Below, in pieces: positions 1-14,500 of a stretch of 64,000 bases of DNA (its first letter is position 1; every line of letters begins with the position of its first letter). Location: NCBI GenBank assembly GCA_903813345.2, contig CAIIXF020000006.1, positions 38,841,936-38,905,935 on the forward strand, written 5' to 3'. The position numbers were made by a program, and so were the translations under genes. The DNA comes from Owenia fusiformis. Its lineage: Eukaryota > Annelida > Polychaeta > Sabellida > Oweniidae. The notes below the pieces were generated by a model. That model was not told where the DNA came from and did not search any database. It worked only from the letters and a program-made list of their open reading frames with translations.

Positions 1-1529
1 TGTCCAACCCAGTTAAATCACTTCAAAAAACCCTTATTATCGTGAATTGACCATAAAACTTTGTACTTTTAATAATTTATAGGTTCACTATAGGATGTAT
101 ATGGACTACTTGCAAATTGTAATTTATTGAATTCACAGTAAACCCATCAATTTAATAAAAAAACAAAGAATATTGTTCTCATGGATCTATTATTCATGTT
201 AAACTAACTATGAAAATATAAATATGAAATAATATGTTAGCTTGAAGTCATATATAAGATGAAAATATATGTCCATGCATTTGCATTTTTCCAAAGGCAA
301 TATATTCCCATGTAAGTAAATACAGGTGCAATATATAATTTATATGTATATCTATGTCATCTGTCTATACATGCGCATATAGTGATACATTTGAACAAGA
401 TGATGGTTCTGGAAAGAAATGAGCGTGGCAGATTTGCTAAAAAGCCACATACACCACAAAAGCAAGACCAATTTGGAAGAAAGTTCATTATTCTCAAGGG
501 TAAACTTCAAGTGAAAGCTACATTGCTACAGGGTGGCCTATCATTCCGAGACAAATGTATTATCCAACGATTGTGATTTTCGAAGCTAAAATATAATATC
601 TTGAGCAGATGGAAATACATTCCCATGAGATATATATATAGTCAAAAGTGATTACTATTTATTGAGTGTAATGAAACGTATCCTTCGCCAACTGCTTTTG
701 TTTGAGATAATTATCATGAAATATTTTTAAATTAATTTTTATGTGTGTCATTGATCCTAATCCACCCTGTAGTCTGGTGTTTGTAGAGCATTGCACCTCG
801 TACAACTTATTCTCACAAATATCAAACCTCATTTACTAATTAATTTTTTGTGTGAATATGAAGAGTCCAAGCATTGCTTTTTTATGTTTACTGTATAGCT
901 ATATTTAGCCTTGATATCCATGATTTTTTAAAACAAAATCTCACCGTTAGATTTTGAGCTATTCATGTTTACTCATTTTTCTAATTGGAAAACAATGCAA
1001 ATCTCATTTTTTCAAATGAAAAAAATTGAAATTCTAAGACGGTGAAAAATCATTAAAAAATACAGATTCAGAATCCGGCAAGCATTTTCCCTTATTCCTC
1101 TCCATTAAGAAGTTTTGTAAGGTGTTGGGTCCCTTTAAATGGTCTTGATTATAATTAAATAGGGCTTTCCAGCATGACTATAGATTCATTTGAACCGAAT
1201 TTTCAAATTTCTGAAATACTACCATAAAGCTATGAGGTCAAATGAAATATAAATATGTACCTAGAATGTGTTCCCATTTCTTCGGAATCTGGAATCTCGC
1301 GAATGCAAAAACCTTGAAGTGTGAACACCTCCTAATCTGAACGCTTTAAGCTGGTCCCACTGGCGTTCGGATTATACAAGTTTAACTGTACTTTATTTTG
1401 GATAATTATCAAACTCACCAAAAAGGTTACACGAAAATTATTATTCAGGTTTTTAAGTTTTTCTTTGCCTCATGCTATTAGATACGATTTATTAACCTGG
1501 TGGTGTAAAGGAAAAATACCTACTGTCAA
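1..1529. other. Flank beyond the 3' end of the minus-strand gene; no gene seen
   Basis: AT-rich sequence without a supported gene. A 64-codon plus-strand frame at 382-576 has a few charged residues but no domain, no convincing splice sites and no neighbours, so I do not call it. Confidence 0.5.
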
Positions 1530-1535
1530 TTTATT
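1530..1535 (-). terminator. Candidate polyadenylation signal of the 10-exon minus-strand gene
   Basis: On the minus strand this reads AATAAA, in a run of AATAAATAAATAAA about 160 bases past the stop codon at 1696-1698. A further ATAAAA lies nearby. The position suits a short 3' UTR. The true cleavage site is not visible. Confidence 0.5.
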
Positions 1536-1695
1536 TATTTATTTACTTTTTATTTGACATTCACTTTTATAACAGTGGCACTCAAAGGTACGTCAATATT
1601 ACATATAAGTAGTATGCAAACAATACATTTTTTACCTAGGTTTTCAATCATTTATAGTTAAATTATTAATTAATTAATTAATCTCGTTAATTATC

Positions 1696-2511
1696 CTAAT
1701 TCCCTTGTTTGACAGGATTATCATTCAATGTTTGCACAGCCTCATTTTCATTTTGAGTTAATAAAATTTGCTGGAGAAATTCTTGGGAAAATCCTGTTGC
1801 ATCGGGTGAATCCCGAGCGATCTCCAAGACTTCCTCCTCATTGGAAGAGTTCCTTTCAGCCACCACTAAAGTTTCTTCTCCAGCAAACTCGACCTCTCTG
1901 CCAAGATTTTGGTCTATATCACCATCAGCGGGGGGTTGGATATAAAGTGTGTACGTCCCTGGAGCAATATTCTGAGATCTTAATATCGTTTCTAAACCCT
2001 GTGGGTCAGATATCACCTCATTCTCGTCAGCTTCGACAACTGCTATATTAACATTTGGCGGTGGACCTGAGCTGTCATTTAGCTGGGCCATAATTTGTGA
2101 CATTTCACATGTGGATTCACCCATAACTAAAACTGGCTCAACTGAAATTTGTTGGTCATTTGTTTGTTGGTCATGTGTCTTTCTTTCTCGGTTGGTGGGT
2201 AGAATAGAGCCCTCATGTATGGGCGATGCTAGATCTGCTGTATCTTCTACATGTACATTTATCGACATATTTTCTATCGTCCCTCCACTTTCCCCGTCCT
2301 CCACTAGGGTAATAGATCCTTGGCCTGGAGTATTGTCTATTGATAGATTACCCATGTGAGTTGGAGGTTGGGTTGAGTTGAATATACTGTTGCTGAGGGT
2401 GGGGTACTGCTTTTGTAAGTGGGAGGCTGGCTTCTGGACAACGGGAACATACTGCGCTTGGGGCTGGAAGGGGGAAGGAGCAGGTTGCACCTCCAATAGA
2501 CTGGTATTTGA
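1696..2511 (-). CDS. Exon 10 (last coding exon) of the 10-exon gene
   Basis: The acceptor reads tttctag just above 2511 and the exon enters in phase 0. It encodes residues 477-747: a Pro/Gln-rich start ([11 protein letters not shown]), then an acidic Ser/Thr-rich region with patches such as VVEADENEV and [11 protein letters not shown], and ends with TAG at 1698-1696. No folded domain is recognised. The composition resembles activation domains. Confidence 0.85.
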   Translation of the reverse strand, partial: SNTSLLEVQPAPSPFQPQAQYVPVVQKPASHLQKQYPTLSNSIFNSTQPPTHMGNLSIDNTPGQGSITLVEDGESGGTIENMSINVHVEDTADLASPIHEGSILPTNRERKTHDQQTNDQQISVEPVLVMGESTCEMSQIMAQLNDSSGPPPNVNIAVVEADENEVISDPQGLETILRSQNIAPGTYTLYIQPPADGDIDQNLGREVEFAGEETLVVAERNSSNEEEVLEIARDSPDATGFSQEFLQQILLTQNENEAVQTLNDNPVKQGN

Positions 2512-5500
2512 CTAGAAACACAAAAATACAAATATTCGACAAAATGTTTCTTCAATATATTATTCCAAATCATACGATAAGTGTTCTAACACAATAAATG
2601 ATATCACAAGAAATAAATACTAGTAGAGCTTTTGAAGTACAAAATTCACTGTTCCACAGCTGGATGACTCTAACTGCAGTTAGCTTCATTCAAGATGGTT
2701 GCCGAGATTCCTTCGCTTTCAATAAACCTCCAATTTAAGCTAAACTAAGTTGAATCTGGATTCCAAATGTTTCACCATGCAAATTAATAAAGCTACAATG
2801 GTAATTAAATAACCACAAATAAATGCTCAAACAACCACGATATAAGAGAATTTTAAAGAAAATGGCTTCACTTAGAATGACTCTAACTGGAGTTGATGAT
2901 GATGTGATGATGACGTAAATCATCAACTTCAGTTAGGAGTCATTCTAAGCGAAGCCCTTTTCTTTTAAATTCTCTAATATTGCGGGTGCTTGGGCATTCA
3001 TTTGTGGTTGAATACAATCACAGTTAAGATTTTTCCAAACAGTGTGGAACTCCATAAGACCACAATGTGAGTACATTTGTAAATCAGCCAATCCACAGCA
3101 TTAACATAGAGAACCATTAATTTCAGCTACAGTACACATCGAGAACCATTAATTTCAGCTACAGTACAAATCGAGAACCATTCATTTCAGCTACAGTAAA
3201 AATCGAGAACCATTCATTTCAGCTACAATACAAATCAAGAACCATTAATTTCAGCTACAGTACAAATCAAGAACCATTAATTTCAGCTACAGTACAAATC
3301 GAGAACCATTCATTTCAGCTACAGTACAAATCGAGAACCATTAATTTCAACTACAGTACAAATCGAGAACCATTAATTTCAGCTACAGTACAAATCAAGA
3401 ACCATTCATTTCAGCTACAGTAAAAATCAAGAACCATTCATTTCAGCTACAGTACAAATCGAGAACCATTAATTTCAGCTACAGTACAAATCGAGAACCA
3501 TTAATTTCAGCTACAGTACAAATCGAGAACCATTCATTTCAGCTACAGTACACATCGACACAATTTTGTTCTGCAGATTCTACTACTAACAGTATCATAT
3601 CAGCCACTGGGCAAAAGATCATTCAAAATCATGTTATTTTTACCATTTTGAGGACTTTTCAAGTGATTTGGTCCAAAATTGTCAAAGAACCTTTTGGAAT
3701 TTTTTAAAAACCGACCCCCTAAATTAAAGCTGGCTATAGGCCTGCATATGGTAAAGTGATTTCAGATTATGGATTTGGGGTATATGTAGTGATTGACAGC
3801 TCACCTGCATCGTTGTCATGGTGCATGGTGCTTTTGTTGTCCCCCTGGATTTCTTCCCAGATGTGCTAGCTACCACACCAGTTGCATTCAACATTTGGCC
3901 ACCCTGCTGTAATGCCTGCAAAATTTATTACCCAAGGCATTAACATGAAAAATGTTAATAAATAAAAATAAATAAAATTCCGGTGAAAATTCTCCTGGAT
4001 ACGCCTACGTTTTCTGTATAATATATCTTTAGATACCTTCACATTCTTACCAACAGTTGTATTTTTTGTGACACCTTGTATATTGTAAATAGCAGCTTGA
4101 GGCCTTAAACTTTAAAAATGTGAACTACCTGCAGCTGTTGTCCAATCAGCTGTTGATCAATGAGCTGCAGCTGTGATTTTATCTGCTGTTGTTGATTTGA
4201 CAGCTGTTTTTGCAGCTGTAGTAGAAGTTGTTGATTACGAAGCTTGAAAATAAAACAACGTACAGTAGTGTGTAAGTATTTATGTTTACCTTTGTTTTAG
4301 ATTTTCGTTTTAAAATTGTGCCACATTTTAAATTAAGCCACATTTTTAAATTGTACCACATTTTTCTGAGATATTCTGATAGAACTCCATTGTTAGCTTG
4401 GAATTTTTAAACTAAACATTTAAGAATTCACAAATAGAAAATTGGTTGTACATTAATTGTACATTTATGCTGTGATGTTTAATTAAAATATATAAATAAA
4501 ATTCAAAAGTCTATCGATCAATATCTATGAGGTCACGTCTCCATGGTAACAACAATGGCTTTATGAATATTCATTAAGGAATAAAGTCCAAGATTCATGC
4601 TGCAATAAAAGACTTTTTCTGATCATTGTCAAAAGACTGAAATCGCGCAGTGATATTAAATTAACATGTATAACTCACTGTATCCCATGTCACTGGTCCT
4701 GGCAGAGCTGTAAATGTTGCAGATGCCCCCGTATCAGCCGTGGTTTTCTGATTTAAAACATTGTTCTGAGAGACTAGATTTTTCTTGTTCTTGCTTGCTT
4801 TGGTCAATGTTGTTACTGTGTCTGGTTTGTTAGACGGCTTTGTGGCTGAAAGTGAAATTATATAAAATGTGAAGACATCACTTTAAAGTAACAAAGTATG
4901 ATTTTTCATAAATTTAGATTGTAATAATTAACATGCGAAATGTTACCACCTACCATTTGTTACAGATGCCGACCGCCAAACACTGTCCACAAAAAATTGG
5001 AGACTAGTAGATAACAATATGTCGCCACTTCTGGTGGTGACGTAAAAATGTAATATAAGGTGTTCACAATCAACATGCTTACAAAGCATCCATGCTATTG
5101 GTTGTAAATACAGTTTAATGATGCCATTTAGACTCCTGTAGATTGTGTTAATTTGGCGCCCGCTTTAATTTGGCAATGGAGCATGAAAATTATCGCAATA
5201 GATTTCAGACAGTCATATGTTGGATATTGGATATTTTCTGAGGATTTGAACAGGTACATATGTTAGGCCAATGCATTAACTCCAGGACAAGCACTGATAG
5301 AGATTATAAAATGATTTGGACTTTGAGACAGGCAATGTGCAAACACCCCACCAACATATTTTTCTTGAAATGTTGTCCTGATTTTTAGCCCTTTCCACCT
5401 CTGCTTTTTCAATGTTTAATACACCAGTATGTTGCGTTTAGCGACACTGTTATCCTCATTAAAGGAAAATAGGATTCAGGCAGGGGTTTTATAGATATCA

Positions 5501-8500
5501 ATTATGGGTGACCAAAATTAAGCTGAAAACAATGGATCGCATGAGTTTTCCCTATGGGAAAATAACGTGGGAAATATTGTTTTTCACTTCATCCCAATTG
5601 CATCCATTTTCCTTTTAACCCTTTCCCGACGTGAATATAAGAGGAAAATGTTGGCCCTGGTGACAGATAACTAAGAGCAGTTTTTAGGGGAAAACTGCAA
5701 ATTACCTACGCCCCTGGACCTATACCGTGAATTTTATCACCGAAATACAATTTTTTGTAAGGACTATCACATTAGGACAACTTGTAAAAATTTGGTGGAA
5801 AAACACTAAATAAAACTGGAGATATTGTCATTTCATTGATGCATATAAATAAAAATAATGGTGCCAAAAGGAGCCTATCGTCCTGAAAGGTATTACATGA
5901 TAGGGCTCCATATGGAGCCTATCGTCGTGAAAGGGTTAAGAGGTTAACTGTGTCTCAAAACGCAACATATAAATGCATCAAACATTGAAAAAACAGGGTT
6001 GGAAAGGGCCAAAAATCAGGACAACATTTCAGAAAAACGTGTAGGTGGGGTGTTTGCACCTTTCCTGTCTCCGATCTCAAGGTCAAAATTATTTTATCAC
6101 CTTTATGAGCAGATGAGTGCTTGTCTTGGAGTTAATGCATTGGCCTAACATTTGCACCGGTGTTGTTCAAATTCTACGAATATAGCCAAAATCCAATATA
6201 TGACTGTCTGAAATCTGTTGCGATACTTTCTGTGCTCCTTTGGCAAAATAGAAAAGCATTAATTTACAATATGCAAAAAATGGCAAAATCGCCAAAATAA
6301 GTAGTGCCAAATTAACCCAATCTACAGTACTTCAACTTTGACTGCCTAAGAGCAAAGATTTATCCTCAATTGAGCAATAATGCCCTGTGTGGGACCATAG
6401 GACCTCCAGATTCAAAACCTGATGCTCTACAAACCGAGCCATGAAAGTTTAAGCCAGGATTGCAGCCAATCCTAAATTACAATGAATCATTGAAAGTTTA
6501 AGCCAGGATTGCAGCCAATCCTAAATTACAATGAATCCATGAAAGTTTAAGCCAGGATTGCAGCCAATCCTAAATTACAATGAGTCCATGAAGGTTTAAG
6601 TCAGGATTGCAGCCAATCCTAAATTACTATGAGTCCATGAAAGTTTAAGCCAGGATTGCAGCCAATCCTAAATTACAATGAGTCCATGAAAGTTTAAGCC
6701 AGGATTGCAGCCAATCCTAAATTACAATGAGTCAAAAACAGACCCAAGTGTCGAAACTATGGAAATCACCTGTTGATCCTGTAGGTTTCGTCCCTTTACC
6801 ACTTGTCGCTTTTTTCTTAGCTTCCCAATATTTGCGTAGTCCGTGTTGTGGAGGTTCACGCCTTCCCCTAGTTAGTCTCACATGATTGGCCACTTTCGTA
6901 ATTGTCGTATTGCTACATCCAACCACAGAAGAGATGAACTGATAACAGTTCACACGCACACCACCAGAGGGAGTTAGCATCTCTGCGAGTACTTTCTTCA
7001 TCTCGTATTGACCTTGTTGCGCCCTCTGCCTCCAGTCCTCAAGAAGAGAAGAGTGGGTTAGCGTCATCTGAAACGGATCAAAATAGCTTGAAACTTAGCA
7101 TGCATATAAAAAACAATTTCTTTTTGCCAACCTGTATACCTTACATAAGAACTGGATGAGAAATATGCCATTTGCAAAGTTATGAAAGGGTCTGAGGTGC
7201 TATTAAAGTTACGAACGAAAGCATATGTGACGTCATTTTTTCGTAATTTTGCGAATCGTTCGTAACTTTACCAAAGTTCTGTTAATGCACATTTATCAAA
7301 TTCGTAAAATTAAAAACTGACTTGCGAATTCATAACTTTGCGAAAGTTCTGTTAATGACCCCCTGAATAATAATTTTGGTGTAACCCTTTTGGTGAGTTT
7401 GATAAGCAGAACAATGGCAACACCAAAGCGTAGCGAATCCAATCGAACAGTAATGGCTGGCATTTTTACCAAAGAAATATAAAGCAAATATCATAAAATA
7501 ACACACATAAGAAAGGCCACCATTTTCAAAATGGTTGCTCACTAGCCAAGTTGTCATCAGAAGAAGTAATATGCTTTTATATAAAATTTTTAAAAATCGC
7601 ACACACGTACATGTAAATGGTGGCCATTTTTTAAAATGGCCGCCTCCTACCCAAAATGTCATAAGACAGTATGCAATCCTTATGAGTATTCACAAATCAA
7701 ATATGAACAAAATCGCTCCATTACTTTTTGAGTTATAATAAAAAATGTAAAACAACACACATAAAATGGTGACCATTTTGGCCAAATGGCAGACTACTCC
7801 CCAAAGTTTTATTAGACAATGTGCCATGCTTAAAGTATTCACATATCAAATATGAACAAAATCGCTCCAATACTTTTCGAGTTATAGTGAAAAATGTAAA
7901 AATGACAGCCATTTTTTAAAATGGCCGTCTACTACCCAAAGTGTCACTCGACAGTGTGCCATGCTTATAGTATTCACATATAAAATATGAACAAAATCGC
8001 TCTACTACTTTTCGAGTTATAGTAAAAAATGTAAAATAGCACATGTAAAAATGGCGGCCATTTTTCAAAATGGCCGCCTACTACCCAAAATGTCATTAGA
8101 CATTGTGCCATGCTTAAAGTATTCACATACCAAATATGAACAAAATCGCTACACTACTTTTTGAGTTACAGTAAAAAATGTTAAACAACACACGTAAAAA
8201 TGGCAGCCATTTTTCAAAATGGCCGCATACTACCCAAAATTTTATTGGACATTGTACCATGCTTAAAGTATTCAAATACCAAATATGAACAAAATCGCTT
8301 TACTACTTTTCCAGTGACAGCAAAAATCGTAAAATGACGTGCAAATGCAGCCATTTTTCAAGATGGCTGCCACGTATTTCTTCTATATTTGCATTTCTAG
8401 CTTAATCAATGTTCTATATAACTTTTTTACATTTAAAACATATTGCTATTACAGTTTTATATGCAGAACCTAAATTACTGTAAAATCGGCAATAAAATGG

Positions 8501-11500
8501 CCACCATTTTTAAATGAGCGGCCATTTTGAAAATCGGTTTTCGAGCAGAACTTCTACCCCCATTGGGTATATGTGTACAAAATATATACAAAATCGGGCC
8601 AACGGTATTTGAGTTATTGCCCGGACGGACGGACGGACAGACGGACGTACGGACATACGTACGGACGGAGAGACTGACGGAGGCGTTCCCTATATCTCTC
8701 CGAACTTCGTTCGATGGGATAATTATCCAAAATAAAGTATGCTCATTAAGGAATAATTATCTGTTTAACTCTGGATTTTGAAGCCCTGCGTACGGAGGAT
8801 GAACACAAGAGAAGATATTTCATGATAACAAAAGATCAACGGGGAATCTACCTGACCCAAGAATAACTTTTAAAGAAAATTAATATTTTGAGCCACCAAA
8901 TTTTGTCAAGGCAAATGAAGTATATTCATTTTTGGTTTGCTTCCATGTAGTTTTAGTTGAAAAAATAACTCAAAAATATATTTCTGAAAATTTTTGGTGA
9001 GGCACTTGCACCCCTTGCCTCAAAATGGCTACGCCTATGGCCTCAAAATACATTTTTGTAGATTAGATTCTATAACCTCCCTGCAGAAATGTTGTTAGAT
9101 GGATAATATGTCTCAAGATAGAAATTTACGTGGTAAATTGTATATTTAGTTGCTCTGTAACATTTGAGTGTATTTTATTGATTTGAAATCATGCAGCATG
9201 GTATTTTTTAATAAATCTATGTACAAAAACAGTTCTACACAATATATACTATATGTTATCAAACTTATACCTGTGTATACTCTTTTGAATGATTAGAGGC
9301 TCAAGCATGTTATCTCTTGACAAACCAATTTTGCTTCCCTATTTAACCCAACATTTTTCCAAATAACTATAAGATAATTACAATTTATAAAGTAATGTTC
9401 TAAAGTTTGCAGCAGGGTGTTATATCTGATTGCCATCCATTTCAATGTATATGCAACAAATTCAAACCTAGTAATGCTTTTATGAATACATGTATGAGCC
9501 TATTAAAATTTCAAATGTATAGGTACACTGTACAATGTATGTATAACGGATCACATATTGTTCACAGAAACATATGGCTATTTCTTGGCTTAAGTCTACT
9601 TAATCTCTTCTAGTGCTTTATAGAAGTTCATGTTCTGCTGTACTTTTGAAAATCTGGTCAATCCATCGCAGTCGTTATTGTGGTTTATAGGCAGAATTTC
9701 TCATGAAATAATGTAAGTAAAATAAAAAAAGTACCCTTATAAAAAATTCAACCTTGAAAGTCCGAATTTAAACTGTTGCACAATCATTGTACAATCATTG
9801 ATCCAATCATTTATGCAACAATGCCAACCGTTACAATGCAACCATTACAATTTTGGTTGTAAACTCATTGAAATTGTTTCAATCATATGTAACCATTGTA
9901 AACGCTTGACAATTTTGGTTGCATTTCTTGCAACCGTTTCAATCGAATGCAACCCTTTAAAACTATGGCAATATAATCTCAATACAACATAAAATAATTA
10001 TCTTGCTCTTTAAAAAATATATTTCAAATGTATGTATTTCATGCATACATGTCAGAATTTAAATGGTTTGATCAAAAAAATATTTAAAGTATTGAAATAG
10101 TTGAGTAAACTTGTCTTGTGAATGAAAAGATATTGAACCAATTTTCATCTAACTTTGAAGGATGGTGACTGTCCCACTCACATGTATATTATCTAGATAA
10201 CAGCAATGCTAAGGCATAGCAAATCCCCTTGCTGTCATGACTATCATTTTTTACAAAATCCCTTCACTACTTTTTAAGTTATTGCAAAAACATTTGAAAA
10301 AATTTGATTGTGACAAGTCTTGGATTTTACACTTCACCTTGCAATCATCACAATTATAAAGGGAGGAAGATGTGTCTGGAAGGAAGAAAATCGGAATCAA
10401 TCAAGAAAATAATCTGTTTATTGATTTGATAGTTTTGATTTGATAGAGAAAATGCAATCAGACATTACAGGATGTGTTTTAAATAATTAAGTCGATAGGC
10501 ATAACTTAAAAAAACTCTGATTACAGATAGACTCAGTCTCTCTAGTTTGATTAGAGTCTGCTTTGAAGGATGTGTCTTAAGAAACTTTATTAATCCATTA
10601 ATCCATAAACAAAACAAAAATAATTCGGCAAGGCAAAACAAACTTTAGTACAGAGAGATTCTCAGTTTGATTAGAGTCTGCTATAAAGGAAGCATAACTT
10701 GATAAATAATTTGCCAAAGAAAATCTCCCATATTGTCCTCCTGTTTTTGGTTTTAATTTTTTAATCATTAACACATGTTATTTCAGTACAAATGCTCTGC
10801 CCTAGTGAATACAGTAAAACCATGGACTTTCAATCTATTGAATGCCCATGGTAAAACAAACTAAATAAAAATGAAATAAAAATATTATTTGCAGTTTCAT
10901 ATACTTGCTATTTGAGATTTCTCAGCACTTATTGAAGTAATTGAATAAAGAAATAAACCCTCTAAAATCTGAAAACACTTTTTAAATTTTTACCCCCCCC
11001 CCTCTGCATGAAATAGAGAATAAAAATAAATATATAGTATAACACAAGATGAAAATAGATATAACAGAAACTAAGACTATGAACCCTATTTCTGGTCAAG
11101 CATTTTAATTAGCCGTTCAACCATTTTAATTAGCTGTTCAACCGTTTTAATTAGTTGTTCAACCGTTTTAATTGGCTGTTCAAGCATTTTGATTTGCCTA
11201 AACCCATATGCCATTGAGTGGAAAACTCGTCTGGTATCGCATTCTTAAATCCGTACTGGAGAAAGAAACATACTAGTATGAACATGAATTTAGTAATTTA
11301 CTATAATAAACATGCATGTATGCTTGCAGAAAAAATATCCTAAATATCCTAAGATACTGTTGTTGAAAAGAGGTAGATTCAAATCCTTACTTAAAGATAA
11401 TTTTAATTCAGGTAAAATGATTATTTTTTTGGAACAATACTAATTCAGGATGGTTGCAACTATGTAATCATTGAACAAAACATATTGCAACCATTTACAT

Positions 11501-14500
11501 TTCAATGTGAAATGGTTGCAGTTTACAATGGTTGCAGATTACAATGATTGTATAGAAATGGTTGCGCAGTCGTTGAAAAAGAGTTGACTTTGCTTGGTTG
11601 AACGCAATGGTTGTACAATGATTGCTTATCATCGTACAATGGTTTTTCCTTTGATCTTAGTAGTTGAAACAATCAGTATTCAATGATTGATGGAAATGGT
11701 TTAAATTCGGACTTTCAAGGTTGAATTTTTTATAAGGGTAGGTCGAATCAGTCTATTTAGGGATGGTCTCAAATTATCAATTGTTGTTGAATGACAAAGT
11801 TAGGTTTGTAAGTGGGATGGGAGTGAATGATTGTTTTGTTAGCGAATACAGTAGTGTTGATTTTTTAATATTTAGTGAAAGAAAAATCAACATTTTCAAA
11901 TGTTATCTAAGGGGAGGGGTTTCAAACCATAATGAAAGTCACTTTCAATGACTCGATAATTCGACACCAACCCTAATAGTAATGGAACAGTGTAGTTGTG
12001 TAATATTTTTTATCTAAAAAATAAACGTTTTATTTTGGTATATATCTCTACACAAAATTATAGAAAAAAATATCCCAATCAATAATGCTTTGTTCTTTCT
12101 ATAAAACAATAATGACGCTAGTGAAAATGCAGACCCCTATATCTGTATATTAATATTATTAATAAACAAAAAAGAATTATTATTTTATTTATGTATTGTT
12201 TTATCTGTAGAAAGAATGGGAATTGAGGCAGTGTTGATACGGAATCTTGCTTTCGTGTACAGACATACATGTGTACCTTACTAGCAGAGACAGATCCAAA
12301 AGGAATTTAGACATTTCAGCTACTACTGTAAAAGCCCATGGGCCAATAGCAAAAGTAAGAATGAAGGTTAAGGCAGTGGTCATCAGTGTTGCTTTCGGAA
12401 TCATACTTGTATACGTAAACCTTATCAATTTAGACAAATCCATGGGGAATATAGACATCAAAGCTTTTACAAAGCCAGTTGCAAACAAGTGGATTAATGA
12501 TAGGCAAATGAATCCTGAAAAACAGTATAAGAACACATTGGATAATAAACAACAAGAGGTCGTTCCACAACAAAGGCGGGAGGTTAAAACTGCACATCAG
12601 ACAAGCAGAGGTGTTTTCTATCTGAAAGTTAACAAAGCGGGGAGCTCCACACTCCAAGCAATGTTTAATAGATACGCTGATAAACACGACCAAATAGTTT
12701 GAATGCCATGCAGTAATTCTGGTGTTGAGAGACACTTGGTGGGATGGCCCGAACCATTCAAACCAGAACATTTAATACCTTTGAGTAAGAACTACACACA
12801 TTGGGAACACCTAAATGAGCACATGAAATACAGTGCAAAAGTCAAACAAGTTATGGCCCCAGGGAGTGTATTCGTTGCATCAATCCGTGAACCACTTTCA
12901 CATTTCTATTCATATTATAACTTTTACAAAATGGAGAACACTTATAAAGGTTATCTCAAAGAGCCTGATAAATTCAAATATTTTTTAGATAACATTAAAA
13001 CTATGCCGCACCTTGAACTAATCCACCATATGCCTCCTAGTAACCCAATTGCACAATGTTTTGGAATCAAACAGGAGGAACAATATAACACCATAGCAAT
13101 ACAAGAAAAAATCGAAGAGATCGAAAAGGAGTTTGACTTGGTTATAGTAGTTGAGCACATGGAAGAAAGCCTGATTTTGTTGACCGAATGCTCAGATCTT
13201 ACAATTGAAGATGTCGTTATTTTGAAAAATGCAAATGTCGGGCACTTTAAAAAATCCAAACCAATTTTAACTCCTAATGAGTATGAGAACCTCATCCAAT
13301 GGAACTTAGCTGACTCAATGATTTACAATCATTTCAATAAAACTCTGTGGAGAAAGATTGAAAAGTTTGGCCATGACAAAATGGCCATAAAAATCAAAGA
13401 ACTCAGAATGGCTCAATCAATAAAACAGAAAAAATGTGACTCTGTTAAGAGGAAATCTATTTTGAAAAGAGTAGAAGATTTGAAAATAAAACATGACTGT
13501 ATGATCCAAAACCTAAATTATATAGGTGCTGATAAATATTTCAGGAATAAGATGACTGAGAAAGGAATCTATGATATTGAAAGAGCTCAAAAAACCTGTA
13601 AATATCCTCCAGATAAACATGGGGAATAGCGTGAAAATGTGAGCAAATATAAACATTTAAATCATTAAGTATTTAAGCCCTGGCCTCGACTCGGTGCATT
13701 GTGGAAAAAATCAATTAAAAAAAATCATATTTTTCTGAACTTGTTGTTTTCAAAGAACATGAATGGGAATGGGAATGCAAAGTTTAGGAAAGAACGCCTG
13801 ATTGGAATGAATCAGCCACAATGCATCGAGTCTTGGGCTTAAATTCTTTTCAAACATTGCAAAATATTTTCTATGATATTACCTAAAACATACAAATTCA
13901 CCAAAAGAACATATTTTCAATGAAACTTTTTGCAAGGTTCAAGTTGGCAAAGCATCAATTTCAATCTGTGGAGTCCAGTTGTCACCTTGACAACCATTAA
14001 ATGAATGACTGTGGGTGTTGTGATTGGTTATTCAATGCACTGTAATTATATGAATTACTGTGTTTGGATTGGCTGAAATTGGACACACCTTGGCAGTGCC
14101 TAGTTATGCGTGAATTAATAATGAAAGAACATCTGAATTTCTGTACACATATTACTTTTTACATTTTAATTACAGTTTATATGAAATGGACCCTATTAAC
14201 ATTAGGGTTACAATGTACAGTAGGCTTGCTTTTTAAGGATACTGTAGTAGTAGTAGCCGTATTATATGGAATAGAGTATTTAAAATGTTTCAAGCATTCT
14301 TTTCCAAAAGTTTGTCAACGTTTTCATAACAATTGAGATACCTGATCAAATATGGAATGTGAAGTAGATTTAAGATGAAGAAATGATCAAAATTAGAACT
14401 GATCCTTTTTGGAGGAAACTTTTAACCTACCATAACACAGTTGTCCACATAGCACTTGTGTTTAATAAGGTCTTCTATTGGCTTTACCTACCATAACACA

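Larger units (their letters stand above)
9313..13976 (+). repeat. Segmental duplication, left copy (contains the sulfotransferase pseudogene)
   Basis: Matches 52550-54934 in the same orientation, beginning near acaaaccaattttgcttccc and ending near caatttcaatctgtggagt. It is longer because of a 2005-bp element (9734-11738) and a 162-bp MITE (13677-13838) that the right copy lacks. It lies wholly inside an intron of the minus-strand gene. Confidence 0.85.

Noticed and set aside
382-576. 64-codon plus-strand ORF near the window start
   Set aside because: It has no domain, no repeat of it elsewhere in the window and no flanking splice signals that could be matched.
12247-12360. N-terminal extension of the sulfotransferase pseudogene
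   Set aside because: The paralogue has an in-frame TAA in the corresponding stretch, so the extension is not conserved.
12201-12771. Minus-strand ORFs opposite both sulfotransferase copies
   Set aside because: They are antisense shadows of the conserved plus-strand coding frame.
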